From positions 156,062,502 through 156,126,501 of the forward strand of contig NC_080541.1 of assembly GCF_028640845.1 (NCBI RefSeq): a stretch of DNA of 64,000 nt. The letters are read 5' to 3'. The notes under the pieces are model-generated. The model saw only the letters and a list, made by a program, of their open reading frames with translations, made no database searches and was not told the origin of the DNA. This document shows, in pieces, positions 31,372-42,744 of the stretch. Each line of letters opens with the position of its first letter. Within the stretch, counting starts at the first letter, position 1. Made by a program: the position numbers and the translations under genes. The stretch comes from Ahaetulla prasina (lineage: Eukaryota > Chordata > Lepidosauria > Squamata > Colubridae).

Positions 31372-31520
31372 GGGGTCTCCAACCTTGGTCCCTTTAAGAC
31401 TTGTGTACTTCAACTCCCAGAGTTCCTCAGCCAGCAAAGCAGTTGCTGATTGAGCAGATGGATTCTAGGCAGGTTTGTGGACTTCAACTCCCAGAGTTCC
31501 TCAGCCAGCAAAGGCACATG
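31372..31520. mobile_element. Partial relative of the palindromic MITE
   Basis: Contains caggggtctccaaccttggt and two direct copies of gacttcaactcccagagttc (about 31407 and 31481). The right inverted end is missing. It lies within the 30802-31901 element. Confidence 0.75.
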
Positions 31521-32007
31521 GATTGCAGAAGGCATAATCAGTTGTAGCTGATGCAACTGATTGAAGAAGCAAAGGAAAGCGAGCCCGAAAGGAGTTTACT
31601 TAATTAGTAAGTGAGGAGGGGGGGAATGGGTGGGACAGAGAAAAAAGAGTTTTTAAAAGGATCCTCTGAGGATCCCTGCTCAGCCACGCGATCATCAGAG
31701 GGGTTTTTTTTCTTTTAAAAGCCTCTTTTTTTGGCTGAAGAAAAGAGGCTTTTAAAAGTAAAAAAAACACAAACCTCTGATGATCGGAGAACCAGTTCGG
31801 GGGCGTGGCCAGCCAGCCATTACTACCGGTTCTCCAAACGCCAGCAGAGTTTTACTACCGGCTCTACAGAACCAGAGCGAACTGGGGGCAATCCACCACT
31901 GATTTTCATGCTATGGTAGTTACATTGGTGTGCTTAAAGGGATTGTGTATCTAACCATGTATATGTGTGTTTGGATAATTATTTGGGCAAAGACCTGGAG
32001 GTCATAC

Positions 32008-32208
32008 CAGGGGTCATTCATTTACCTTCGCTACTGGTTCACAAATGTGAGCACGCAGGCCTCCTACACACATGCGCAGAGCCTTCTGTGCATTTGCAGA
32101 GGGTAAAAAATGGGACATGATGACGTCCAGGCAGGTGGATGGAGCCTCCCGCCACCGGTGCTACCAGTTCACCCGAGCCAGATAGTACCAACTGAATTTC
32201 ATACCCTG
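32008..32208. mobile_element. hAT MITE, family N1, 201 bp
   Basis: Flanked by a perfect 8-bp TSD, ggtcatac (32000-32007, 32209-32216). Ends are cagggg… and …cataccctg. The inside has the gcatgcgcag-like and ggagcctcccgcc core of the short N1 subtype. The inner ends are more diverged than in other copies. Confidence 0.85.
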
Positions 32209-32216
32209 GGTCATAC

Positions 32217-33748
32217 CATTACAGCCTCCAGGTCTTTACTTTCAGTGTCTGGAGAGATTACAGGGACAATAAATAATAAAATGTGCATTGCAATGTTGCA
32301 ATCCAAGCTCCACCATTTTGTACTTGTATTATAATGTTATAGTCAAATATGTAAGAGATAAACCCTGAATTATGAGGTCACAACATACATTTTATCATTT
32401 TGATGACATCTCAACTTGCTGCGGAACCCCTGGGTGCCTCCTCTCAATTACATCATGCTTATATATTGGTATACAGTGTGAGTTATTCTATCAATATATC
32501 GGATAGATAAACCAAAATGTGGTACGACCCTTATAACTATACACATACCTTAGAGTTAACAGTTCTGACCACAAAGCAGAGAAGTTTGGCTTTCGGGTCC
32601 AGCCAGAACTTTTAAAATAGAGATACATGCAACCGAATGGCATCCTACCTTTTTTCTGATGGTTTTACAGTCATCTTTTTCAGAGACAGATATTTATATT
32701 TTTTATTTGCCTTGTATGCCACCTCTAGGTGGCTCGATTGATTTTGTACTATACCAGAAAGCAATCAGGTGAGTTTGTGGATCAGCGTACGAACCCAGAC
32801 AGAGTGATCATTTTATGTTTCAGTGCTTTTAAACACCTAAAGTATTTAGTCTGCTGAGTAAACAAATGTGGCCTTTCTGATTTTCTTTTTATCTTGGATA
32901 TTATTCAATCATGCTGTGACTTAAGTCTTCCCAAAAACACAACAGGCTGTAAAACTCCCCAAGCTACATAGCTGGAAAGGACAGCCAAGCACATTGAGTT
33001 ACCATGTGCCTTATTTTAAGCAATTAAATGGGCTGTTGTTTTCCTCCACTGTATGGCTTTTTTTTTTTTTTTTGGTTGTTAAATTAAACTGGGTCAGATT
33101 AAAGATGACTATTTCAGTGCTTTGCAGGTTGCAACTTTAAAACAATGAAGCATTTTTATCCCAAAAATCCAATATTTACTTTTAGTTTTACTAGTTAGAG
33201 AATTCAAGACCTCATAAAATTGGAAAGAATTAAGCGCTGTAAAATACTTTCCCTTAATTATTAAAGAATGGCAGCTACAGTAAGAATCTTAAACAATTAT
33301 GAATCTGATATTCATTAAAGTTTGGTTTTCAGCTATGGATATGATCACAAAATAGAAAAACAAATGTGTGAAAAATTTTATATGCATAGCTGAAAGCCAG
33401 ATTTGAACTAAGAACAGACCAGCAATTATACTATTTGCATTTTCACTCGTACTGTACATTCAGTTGCAAGCTTTGATTGCATGACAGACTGAAGTACAAA
33501 CTAGCCAACCATATTTTGGCAAAGACCAAAATTAAAGACCATTATACATTAGTAGAATCTATACTTTCATTTACACAGCAATCTACTTTCTATACATTAA
33601 ATTATTGCCAGTATTTTAGTATCCTCCTAAAGACACTTTAATTTAAAGCACAAAAGAAATTATACTCAATGTATTGAAACTCAGAGTTTGTCTTTCTCTA
33701 AAAATTTAAATGATATAATTTTATAACACTTGCAGGACTACCTGATTC
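32217..33748. other. No recognisable feature
   Basis: About 1.5 kb of AT-rich DNA, with a poly(T) run at 33059-33074. No gene or clear repeat. Confidence 0.4.
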
Positions 33749-33756
33749 ATATAGTT

Positions 33757-34069
33757 CAGAGGTGGGTTTTAGCAGGTTCTGACCAGTTCTGGAGAACCGG
33801 TAGCAGAAATTTTGAGTAGTTCGGAGAACCGATAGTAAAAATTCTGACTGGCTCCACCCCCACCTATTCTCTGCCTCCCAAGTCCCAGCTGATCGGGAGA
33901 AAATGGGGATTTGGCAGTAACCTTCCACTGGATTGGTGTGGGAATGGAAATTTTACAGTATCCTTCCCCTGCCACGCCCACCAAGCCATGCCACACCCAC
34001 CAAGCCATGCCACGCACACCAAGTCACACCCCCAGAACCGGTAGTAAAAATTTTTGAAACCCACCACTG
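33757..34069. mobile_element. hAT MITE, family N1, 313 bp
   Basis: Ends cagaggtgggttttagcagg and gaaacccaccactg. TSD atatagtt (33749-33756) / atgtagtt (34070-34077), 7/8. It is in reverse orientation relative to 5338-5695, with the same internal modules. Confidence 0.9.
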
Positions 34070-34119
34070 ATGTAGTTGCATGTTTCTTCTGTTACAGAGT
34101 TACAGAGTAATTTTAAAAT

Positions 34120-34492
34120 GCAAGATTAAAAAACTTATTATAATTAGCCTAAAAATTTTAAATATATAAGAACTAAAACCCATTTAAAATTAATAATAAA
34201 GATTTTAAAATCGATAAAATCTAAGCCAGCCCCGCGCGAATGAAAAGATGTGTCTTCAGTTCGCGGCGAAAGGTCCGAAGGTCAGGTATTTGGCGTAAAC
34301 CCGGGGGAAGCTCGTTCCAGAGTGTAGGAGCCCCCACAGAGAAGGACCTTCCCCTGGGGGCCGCCAGCCGACATTGCTTGGCGGACGGCACCCTGAGAAG
34401 TCCCTCTCTGTGAGAGCGTACGGGTCGGTGGGAGGCATGCGGTAACAGCAGGCGGTCCCGTAAGTACCCAGGCCCTAAGCCATGGAGCGCTC
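34120..34492 (-). mobile_element. L2 LINE, 5'-truncated 3' end
   Basis: In reverse complement: LHGLGPGYLRDRLLLP to FRRELKTHLFIRAGL in one frame (about 34225-34490), then an AT-rich 3' UTR. The usual gccctgagtcc tail motif is not seen, so the 3' end is lost. The 5' junction is at about 34492. Confidence 0.85.
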
Positions 34493-35812
34493 TGTGATTG
34501 ATTGTGGAGATTTCCCTCTGTGGGCCACCTGTCTGTTATTGATCACGCAGTGTGTGTTTGTTGTGTAGTCAAGTATAACTTTAGTTATCTGTGGCTTTTT
34601 GTAGGCTTTCCATATGAGCAAGAGTGTTTGTTGCTCTTGTAAAGAAAAAACAGTGGGAATAATGAGACTCAAGAAAGGACAAAGTAGTTAAGAGAAATTC
34701 TCTTTTCTATTCATTTAATTCAACCTCACTATACCCACACTTTCATTTCTTAATTGCATAAGAGCTCTGGTCATCACAGGAAGCACATTACATCCAAAAA
34801 TGTTTGAGATACACTGCATGAAAGACAAGACTTTCAGAAATTAAAGAAAAAGCTAATGAGGGTAGGAAAAGCTCGTGTCCACAAAGCAGATGGTGTTTAA
34901 TTACAGGGAAAACCAACAAGAAGTACCAGAATAAACTATCCAAATAGTAGTGGGACATTCAGGAAAGAATACTTTCACAGATTGCACTATCAAGTTATAC
35001 CTTCCTGACATGATATTCTATTCCTTCTTCTATCTAGTTTTTTTCTTTCATAATGGTCAGTCGGTCCTCATTATATGGGGTTTTTTTAAGCTTTTTTTTT
35101 TTGTCCTACTGCAAACCCTGGAGTTCTTTCAAGCCTGTTTGGTCCCATCTGTTGATGAGAAAACAAAACTGAGTGGAGATAGGATTGTGCTTTAAAACCA
35201 GTGAAAGGTATGGCTTGCTCTAAATAATTCCAAATTGTAGACCACAGCGAAAAAGTTAGAAAAGTTTTAGAAAGGCAATTTAAAAAAAACAAACACCTAA
35301 ATTTCTAACTGACAATGAAATCAATTTTTATTGATTCAAAAGACTCTCTCTCAAGGGTTCAAGTCAAAGCTAGATTGCAAAAAGAAATTAGATTTGATAG
35401 CCTGGGTTATAATTTTCTGAAATTATGAAACTTTTATCCTGCATGCAGGGAATGCTTTAATGTATGTATTTATGCTTCAAAATCATCAGTCTCAGCATCA
35501 AAAACCTACAGAATACTCAAAATAACTGCATTTAAGAATAAATTACAAGAACATGTATTGAGTGCCATAATTCTGCAGAAATTCATGATTCTTCCAATCT
35601 ATATACAATCTTGCTACTAAATCAGCTTCTCACAATGAGAAATTTTACAATGTTCATGATTTAAATTTTCAATTGAACATCATTTTTTTCTAACCTGATG
35701 CTCCACTTTGATAGCAAATTACGATCCTCATCATCCCTATTCACCATAATATTTAGGACATATTTAAAATGTTAGAAGAAAATGTTTTAATTCAGTAAGG
35801 AAATTTATTTCT
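34493..35812. other. No recognisable feature
   Basis: About 1.3 kb. A 65-codon frame on the minus strand begins inside the L2 and extends over unassigned DNA (34475-34672); I do not recognise it. Confidence 0.35.
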
Positions 35813-35819
35813 CAGTTAA

Positions 35820-36177
35820 AGGTAAAGGTAAAGGTTCCCCTCGCACATACGTGTTAGTCATTGCCGACTCTAGGGGGCGATGCTCATCTCCGTTTCAAAG
35901 CCAAAGAGCCAGCGCTGTCCGAAGACGTCTCCGTGGTCATGTGGCCGGCATGACTCAACGCCAAGGGCGCATGGAACGCTGTTACCTTCCCACCAAAGGT
36001 GCTCCCTATTTTTTCTGCTTGCATTTTTACGTGCTTTCAAAACTGCTAGGTTGGCAGAAGCTGGGACAAGTAATGAGAGCTCACCCCGTTACACGGCAGC
36101 ACTAGGGATTCAAACCGCTGAGCTGCCAACCTTTCGATCGACAAGCTCAACATCCTAGCCCCTGAGCCACCACATCC
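35820..36177 (-). mobile_element. Sauria-type SINE, full length (SINE 1)
   Basis: In reverse complement: tRNA-like head ggtggctcaggggctagga (A box), B box ggtttgaatcc near 36105, body, and a ggtaaaggtaaagg-type tail at the left end. A 7-bp TSD, cagttaa, flanks it (35813-35819, 36178-36184). Confidence 0.9.
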
Positions 36178-36205
36178 CAGTTAAGTCTGACCAAATTCAA
36201 ATTTA

Positions 36206-36513
36206 GTTCAGCCTTAGAAATAAAGTAAAAAAGACTTTCGGTTTGTGTTTCACTCAAAGTGTTATTAGAAGGGTGTTTTTATGACTAATTTTTCATGTTC
36301 AGTTAATAATTTTTGGAATGGAGTATAATGAAGTGCAGGGATAAATGAAGAGTAAAATATATAGAAAGATTTTTGATTCCTGGAGATTGTCTGGAAAGAA
36401 AAAAAATCCTTATTGTGTTAAAGAAGCCAATTATGGTTAAAACTTCCACACCTCACTTGCATTTTATAAATTAAATAATTTAATATCTCGAAAGCTGTGT
36501 GGGTTCTGAATAG
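36206..36513. other. No recognisable feature
   Basis: AT-rich spacer between two Sauria-type SINEs. Confidence 0.4.
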
Positions 36514-37299
36514 GTAAAGGTAAAGTTCCCCTCGTACATACGTGCTAGTCATTGCCGACTCTAGGGGGCAGTGCTCATCTCTGTTTCAAAGCCGAAGAGC
36601 CAGCGCTGTCCGAAGACGTCTCCGTGATCATGTGGCCGGCATGACTCAACGCCAAGGGCGCATGGAATGCTGTTACCTTCCCACCAAAGGTGCTCCCTAT
36701 TTTTTCTGCTTGCATTTTTACGTGCTTTCAAAACTGCTAGGTTGGGGCTTCTGGGTGGCGCCACCTTTCTCGCTGGGTGCTAATTTATGGCACTCTGCAT
36801 TGAATATGGTAAAAGCCGGATTTAACAACTGATCCCGGCTTCATTTCTCTCTCTGGTTGAAAGAGAGAGACAGAGCAAGGGGGAGGAATTGGGTAGATTC
36901 CCCTAGGGGCTTTGTTTTTGTAATACAAAGTCCTGAACGGTCGAATCCCCTTATTTACCCCTCCCCCACCTCCAGTATTCTCTGCGCTCCTGAAAAAGCA
37001 GGAAAAGAGGAAGATGTCCACTTCTGCTAGCAATTGATTTCTTTTTGTGGATACGAAAAGCAGGCGGAACGAGTGTGAGGAACAATTATTGGTTTGCAAG
37101 TATTTTTGATTTTCTGACTTCCGCCCCCCCTTCAGTTTCGTTTTAGAGAAACTGAAAGCAGAGCGATACATCAAAGGGAGCTTTGCTGTTGAATCGAAAC
37201 TGAATGGAGATTTTATCTTATTGTGTTTGACTGTGGACTGTTGGATTATATTACGCTGTTTAAGTACTTTACAAGGGGATTCTCAGCAGGAATTTTGTT

Positions 37300-37863
37300 A
37301 TGGAGGTTCTTTCAGAAGAATGGATTCGTGACTTTATACAGGACTACACAGAAAGTATGTATTTAATTATTCAAAAATACGAATTGATAAAAAATGGGGA
37401 CGTTTTGGATGAGAGTTTGGAGCAAATTAACCAGTGCAATTATTCGGAAAATGGAATGGAGGATATACAAATAAAAGTGGATAAATATGAAGATTTGATT
37501 GTGAAGAAACAAGGTGATCTAAAGAAGTTTTCTTTAAATAGTTTGGATGAGCTGCCTGAATTTGTGCTACAGGAGATTGTCCCTCAAATGGAAAAGACTC
37601 ACAAGCTTAATGTTTCCCAAGAGTTCTCTTTTTGGACTGATGGAATATACGGCAGTAATTTTTGGATTTCTGGACATAAGGAATTACTAGGAAATATTGT
37701 GATTGACTTTTTAAAAGGAGCAATGAAGGAAAGACAGAGATTAATGCACCAAAAAAAATGGCAAGAGACAAAAGTATTATTTTTGAAACAAGGTTTTTTT
37801 AAAATATTAATAGACAAAAATATTAGTGTCCCCGAAAGGCAATTTGTGATTATAAGAGACTAG
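37300..37863 (+). CDS. Unrecognised 187-residue protein of an L1-like element
   Basis: Starts at ATG in tttgttatggagg, which has no strong Kozak context, and ends at tag. The composition is acidic at the N-terminus and basic near residues 140-165 (KERQRLMHQKKWQETK). Residues 55-100 (IQIKVDKYEDLIVKKQ…) could form a helix or coiled coil. There are no zinc knuckles, RT or endonuclease motifs. By position it would correspond to L1 ORF1p, an RNA-binding chaperone, but I do not see the RRM or C-terminal domain signature clearly, so this is inference. It has no stop or frameshift over its whole length, unlike most LINE ORFs nearby. Confidence 0.6.
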   Translation: MEVLSEEWIRDFIQDYTESMYLIIQKYELIKNGDVLDESLEQINQCNYSENGMEDIQIKVDKYEDLIVKKQGDLKKFSLNSLDELPEFVLQEIVPQMEKTHKLNVSQEFSFWTDGIYGSNFWISGHKELLGNIVIDFLKGAMKERQRLMHQKKWQETKVLFLKQGFFKILIDKNISVPERQFVIIRD

Positions 37864-38312
37864 ATATTTGGATATACTGGATTTTGATGAGGAAGGACTA
37901 AAGTTGAATAGATATTGTAATTAATTAAATAATATTGTAATTTTCTCTATTGAAATTTTATAAATTTTATAATCTGTTGTATTGAATTTTAAATAGAATA
38001 TTCTTGAAAGATCTTATGTAAGAAAGACTTGGGGGGGAAATTATATGGTTATATGGTTATAGAAGCTATAAGGGAGATATTCTCTGAACTGGATTGGATT
38101 TTTATGCTTTAGCTGGTTTTAAATATTTTAGGATTAATTTGTTCTACTGATTTATATATTTTATTACTGTTTATTGTTAATTTTTTGAAGGATTTGGTTA
38201 TGTAAGGAGGAAGTCAGAGCTAGAGAGGGAGAATTGGTATAATAGTTTTGGGAAAAAAATTTTTTAGCGTATGTTTGTTTTATTTTTAACTATACCTTGT
38301 GTTTGTTCCGGG

Positions 38313-38385
38313 AAGCCAGGGGGGGAGGGGGGAGGGGGTTTGTGAAGGGAGAGGGGTTGGGGGGAAAGGGGGGGGGAAAAATTTT
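38313..38385 (+). other. G-rich tract in L1-like 3' region
   Basis: Runs of 3-9 G (gggggagggggg, ggggggaaaggggggggg). L1 3' UTRs of mammals carry a comparable G-rich polypurine tract able to form quadruplexes. Confidence 0.7.
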
Positions 38386-38579
38386 TTTGTAAAACTTTTT
38401 GAATAAAAAAAAAAAACTGCTAGGTTGGCAGAAGCTGGGACAAGTAATGAGAGCTCACCCCGTTACACGGCAGCACTAGGGATTCAAACCGCTGAGCTGC
38501 CAACCTTTTGATCGACAAGCTCAATGTCCTAGCCCCTGAGCCACCACATCCCAGTTAAGTCTGACCAAATTCAAATTTA

Positions 38580-38898
38580 CAAAAAAATAGCAAAATCAGG
38601 TTTAAAACATTTGACCAAAAAGAAACAAGATAAAAATGATATGATATGATCATATCTCTGCAAACTAATATTATCATGGCATATGATGGCAATGAATACT
38701 AGAAATTTTCCTAGGTTCATCGTAGTAGCCAATATTAAAGGACAAATAACACATCTGATATTTTAAAAGAATGATATAAATGTAAATAATTTATAATACT
38801 AAAGTTATTTACTAAGATATGAAATGTGAACCATTTCAGAAGAAAAAAAAATGGTGTCTTCAACACACAGGATAATCACTTCGAGCCCAAATGCACTT
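38580..38898. other. No recognisable feature
   Basis: AT-rich unassigned DNA downstream of the SINE 2 flank. Confidence 0.4.
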
Positions 38899-39127
38899 AC
38901 AGGTAGTCTTTATTTAGTGACAACTTCATTTAGCATGTTATATAATGTTGTGATGGTGATGAAAAATTATCTTCGGGACATTAGATAATCCTCATATTTA
39001 CCACCTTTGCAGTTCTATAAAGAAAGGAAACCTGAAGTAAGATCATAAACACAACTGTGGCTTCACATAATGACCGCTTAACAACCAAATTTCCAGTTCC
39101 AATTATGGTCATTAAACAAGGACTGCC
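38899..39127. mobile_element. Degraded TIR DNA transposon relative
   Basis: Begins acaggtagtctttatttagt and ends near aaacaaggactgcctt. Internal caaccaaatttccag…ggtcatt resembles the family at 53793-54163. Strongly diverged. Confidence 0.5.
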
Positions 39128-40621
39128 TTGTTTAGGGCTTTAGGGCCTTAGTTTAGAAGAATAGGCTATGGTGAACTGTTATCACTTCAGAGTAGCAGGG
39201 AGAAATCACATTTTCATTGTTTATTCATTGAATAATTCAATGAATTCATTGAATATAAACATTTAATGCACATTTCACTGTGCACAAAACCACTTTCCAG
39301 TTAAATGTTGTTTTTTTCTTTAAGCCTCAATCTATTCCTAACTATTCAATTTTTTTTAAACTAACCGGAACTCATTACTAAGGAGGTAATAGAAAAATAT
39401 AATTATTCTCTGAGATCTGAAGTTGTTGGCCCAACCCAAAGCTGGATTTGTTTCAGCTGGTGTGAGTTAGACAATAATCTCACAAAAGTGGGCGGGAACA
39501 TATTAAAAACTTTATTTCTATGCAGAAGTAAAGAGCAGGAAGCATTTGCATCCCCTCACAACAAGTATTTATACAGTATTTATAAAGTCCATCATCAATT
39601 CTGAGTGGGTGTCCACATTTATCTCCCCACACACCTTAATTTTAAACTTTCTGTTTCCAGGCAGATTTTTCTATCTCCTTCATGGGTGCTTCCAGTGTTG
39701 ATCACAAATTATTGTCCTCACCACAAACCTTAATTTTTGGCGAGATTTCTCTGTCTCCAGGTAGATTTTCCTACTCCCTCATGAGGGCTCCCAGTGACTA
39801 TGCACATTTTTCTTTCTAGAAACTTCCAGAAACTTCTTGTGGTGCCATCCAAGTGGTAGAGTCCATCGCATCATCAAAGAATTCTACGTCAGTCTCTTCT
39901 CATTTGACCATTTTTGAAGAAACATTACTGAAATACTATAAAGTATAAATCAGATGCTTTCAAATTCTCAGCTAACGATCTATTTGAGTGGAATGTCCTA
40001 AAAACTGTATTGCATACATATTTGTCAGAAAGACCAAATCACCTTTAAATTCATAATTAACTCTCTGTGAAGCAAGAATGTTTGATTCTATTCTCATGAT
40101 CTTCTTTGTAAGATTAAAAGGTATCTTTAGGTTAACAGAAGACAATTGTAAGCACTGCAACAGTTGGTTGCATTTTCTGGCTTGTCATTCTTAAATCTGA
40201 GGATGCTGTAGTCTCTTTACACTGCCTCACAAAATTGTTTACTATAGATTGGAGAAGCAATTTGCAAAAGAATTTTACTTAGCTTCATTCAAATACAGGC
40301 ACCGACTGTTCTCAGAACAGCAGAAATCTTAAACTGCCAATTCCCTCAATTTTATCTGGAGGGTATTTACATTCAGATTCCTTTAGCAGATCACAACAAA
40401 TAGCTGTGGTAAATAACCCCATGCCTACCAAGAGTGGAAAATTAATCTGAACTTCTTATATCTAACCATTGGGAATATCAGAACACTATTCAGAAGTAAA
40501 GCTGCAAAATAATAGAACAGTACTATAATTGACTTGCTTATTCAATTTTTCAACTTTCAGATTAAGAATTAAAATCTATCTCAGAACCTTAGGAAATATA
40601 GAAAGCACATCAAGGCAAAAT
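39128..40621. other. Mostly unassigned; two imperfect ~97-bp repeats at 39627-39800
   Basis: The segments starting caccttaattttaaacttt and aaaccttaatttttggcgag share ctgt(t)tccaggcagatttt- and cctcatg-like blocks. They could be part of an old LTR or tandem array. Nothing else is recognised. Confidence 0.35.
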
Positions 40622-40816
40622 AACTATTTATTTATTTGTCAAGAACATATTAGGTAATTTATATAATAATAAACATGAATTTAATACATAAAATAGATAC
40701 AAGTAGAGGAAACATTAGGACAGGGACAGTAGGCATGCTGGTGCGCTTATGCACACACCTTACAGATATCTTAGGAATGGGGTGAGGTCAACAGTAGACA
40801 GTCTTAGGTTAAATTA
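40622..40816 (-). mobile_element. Family B LINE 3' end
   Basis: In reverse complement: the last codons, the gtgcgcataagc-like region, the cctactgtccctgtcctaat motif and a (AAAT) tail at the left. It abuts the copied flank 40817-41158. Confidence 0.85.
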
Positions 40817-41158
40817 AATGGACTTCTAAAATAAATTTACATATATTGTTTGATTTTAAATATTTTTACTACAACGTGTTTTCCTCAAGTTGTTGAATTT
40901 TCCGTTGTAAAACAAAATTATAAATAAACATTTTTTAATCCTTATGAACCTCTTTCAATTTTTCCTTCTTTTCAGATTTGTCCTTTGTTTTTTTTCCCCA
41001 AGAAAATATGGCCATTGTACTTATATATGACTTCTTTGTGAACATATGTTTCACATGAAGTGATTGCCTATTGTTAGAAGCTCCCATTTTGTCTCACCTC
41101 TTGGCACCTAGAGAGATATTTACCCTTCCTCAAGATGCCAAGAAACGGTGGCACCTTT
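40817..41158 (-). other. Inverted copy of the 18381-18720 flank
   Basis: Reverse complement of 18381-18720 with few changes and one ~9-bp insertion near 40910. It lies between two family B 3' ends in the same orientation. Confidence 0.9.
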
Positions 41159-41601
41159 ATTTTTATTTATTTATTTATTTGTCAAGAACGTATTAAGTAA
41201 TTTATATAATTATAAGCATTATTTGAATACATAAAATAGATACAAGTAGAGGAAACATTAGGACAGGGATGGTAGGCATGCTGGTACACTTATGCACGTC
41301 CCTTACAGACCTCTTAGGAATGGGGTGAGGTCAACAGTAGACAGTCTTAGGTTAAAATTTGGGGGATTTTGGAATGATACCACAGAGTCAGATAGTGTAT
41401 TTCATGCATTGACCACTCTGTTGCTAAAGACATATTTTCTGCAATCAAGTTTGGAATGGTTCATTTTAAGTTTGTATCTATTGTGTGGCCATGTATTGTT
41501 GTAGTTGAAGCTGAAGTAGTCATTGACAGGTAGGACATTTTAGTAGATACTTTTATGAGCTGCACTTAGGTCATACCGAAGATGGTGTAGTTCTAAGTTT
41601 T

Positions 41602-42051
41602 CTAAGCCCAGAATTTCAAGTCTGGTGGCATAAGGTATTTTGTTGCGAGCAGAGGAGTGGAGGACTCTTCTTGTGAAATATTTCTGGACGTGTTCAATTG
41701 TATGGACATGTCTGATATGCAGTGTGGGTTCCAGACAGATGAGCTATATTCAAGAATTGGTCTAGCAAATGTTTTGTATGCTCTGGTTAGTAGTGTGATA
41801 TTACCAGAGAAAAAACTACACAAGATTAGGTTTACAACTCTTAATGCTTTTTTGGCAATGTTGTTACAGTGGGATTTGGCACTTAGATCATTAGATATAA
41901 GTATTCCAAGGTCCTTGACAGAGTGAGGCTCATCTACAAGGTCGTGTCCACACAGCTTGTATTTTGTGTTCTGATTCTTTTTGCCAATGTGTAAGACAGA
42001 GCAATTGTTGGTTGAGATTTGGGGTTGCCAATTGTTTGACCATTCCGACAC
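41602..42051 (-). pseudogene. RT thumb fragment, family B LINE
   Basis: 149 codons, close to identical with 17492-17941, including the out-of-frame end LNTSRNISQEESSTPLL that results from the shared 2-bp insertion. Confidence 0.85.
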
Positions 42052-42059
42052 AAAGTTGT

Positions 42060-42302
42060 TGTTTTTTGTTTTGTTTTTTACATTTATACCCCGCCCTTCT
42101 CCGAAGACTCAGGGCGGCTTACAGTGTATAAGGCAATAGTCTCATTCTATTTGTATATTTTTACAAAGTCAACTTATTGCCCCCCCCAACAATCTGGGTC
42201 CTCATTTTACCTACCTTATAAAGGATGGAAGGCTGAGTCAACCTTGGGCCGGGCTTGAACCTGCAATAATTGCAGGCTTCTGTGTTCTTAATAACAGGCT
42301 AT
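42060..42302 (-). mobile_element. tRNA-derived SINE with L2-like tail, head truncated
   Basis: Reads, in reverse complement, from gcctgttattaagaacac through tgactcagccttccatcc to gccgccctgagtcttcgg and a T-rich (A-rich on the SINE strand) tail. The A-box part is missing. Confidence 0.85.
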
Positions 42303-42581
42303 TACAGCATTGTCAGTGTTATTAAATATTTTTACATCATCGGCGAAGAGAACGCAGTTGCTTATAATATAATCGCAAAGGTCGTTTATATATAGTATGA
42401 AGAGTGTTGGTGATAGAATGCTGCCTTGGGGGACACCGCTATTAACAGGTGCAGGATTTGATAGGGAGCTCCCTATTTTGACCACTTGTTGTCTGTTTGA
42501 CAGGAACACAGCTATCCAATTATGTAGGGGTCTGGAAATGCCATAGGATTTTAGTTTTAGAAGTAGTTTGTCATGTACCAC
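42288..42581 (-). pseudogene. RT palm fragment, family B LINE
   Basis: 97 codons with VHDKLLLKLKSYGISRPLH, GVPQGSILSPTLFILYIND and the catalytic FADDVKIF motif; it runs into the SINE and stops. Confidence 0.85.
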
Positions 42582-42744
42582 TGAATCAAAGGCTTTACAG
42601 AAGTCTATGTAAATTGCATCTGTTACTTTGCCCTGTTCAATATTTGTAGTCCATATGTTTTTGCAGTGTAGAAGTTGTAGATTACAGGATAATTTTTTAT
42701 TTTATTTTACCAGCATCTTGTCATCTTTCTGCTATAGTCCTGTG

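Larger units (their letters stand above)
30802..31901. mobile_element. hAT element, family N1-related, 1.1 kb
   Basis: Ends caggggtgggttctaaat and ggcaatccaccactg. Perfect 8-bp TSD attttcat (30794-30801, 31902-31909). The interior includes repeats of gtcatgtgac…gggcatggc, a nested palindromic MITE (31006-31158), a (CA)-rich tract and an A/T palindrome at 31700-31760. No transposase ORF. Confidence 0.9.
36746..38412 (+). mobile_element. Non-autonomous L1-like element with a single ORF
   Basis: Bounded by a 16-bp direct repeat of SINE sequence, aaaactgctaggttgg (36730-36745 and 38413-38428), and ending in gaataaaaaaaaaa, the mark of L1-type target-primed insertion. About 555 bp of 5' leader precede one ORF (37300-37863), and a ~550-bp AT-rich 3' part with a G-rich tract (38313-38385) follows. 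No endonuclease or RT is present. The plan resembles mammalian HAL1 (ORF1-only L1 derivatives). The family is inferred from structure, not from a match to a known L1. Confidence 0.8.
36514..38551 (-). mobile_element. Sauria-type SINE 2, split by an L1-like insertion
   Basis: The SINE occupies 36514-36745 and 38413-38551. It shares non-consensus bases with SINE 1 and also 28 bp of SINE 1's outer flank (38552-38579 equals 36178-36205). There is no clean TSD around it. Confidence 0.9.
41159..42702 (-). mobile_element. Family B LINE, 3' half, split by a SINE
   Basis: LINE sequence at 41159-42059 and 42303-42702; an L2-tailed SINE at 42060-42302. In reverse complement: KAFDSVVHDKLLLKLKSYGI, SGVPQGSILSPTLFILYIND, CVLFADDVKIF, PILEYSSSVWNPH. 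It is truncated 5' at about 42702. It shares the 2-bp frameshifting insertion with the 17129 copy. Confidence 0.9.

Noticed and set aside
32217..33748. Search for host exons in the longest repeat-poor stretches
   Set aside because: No open frame with plausible splice sites and no recognisable protein similarity; likely intergenic or intronic.
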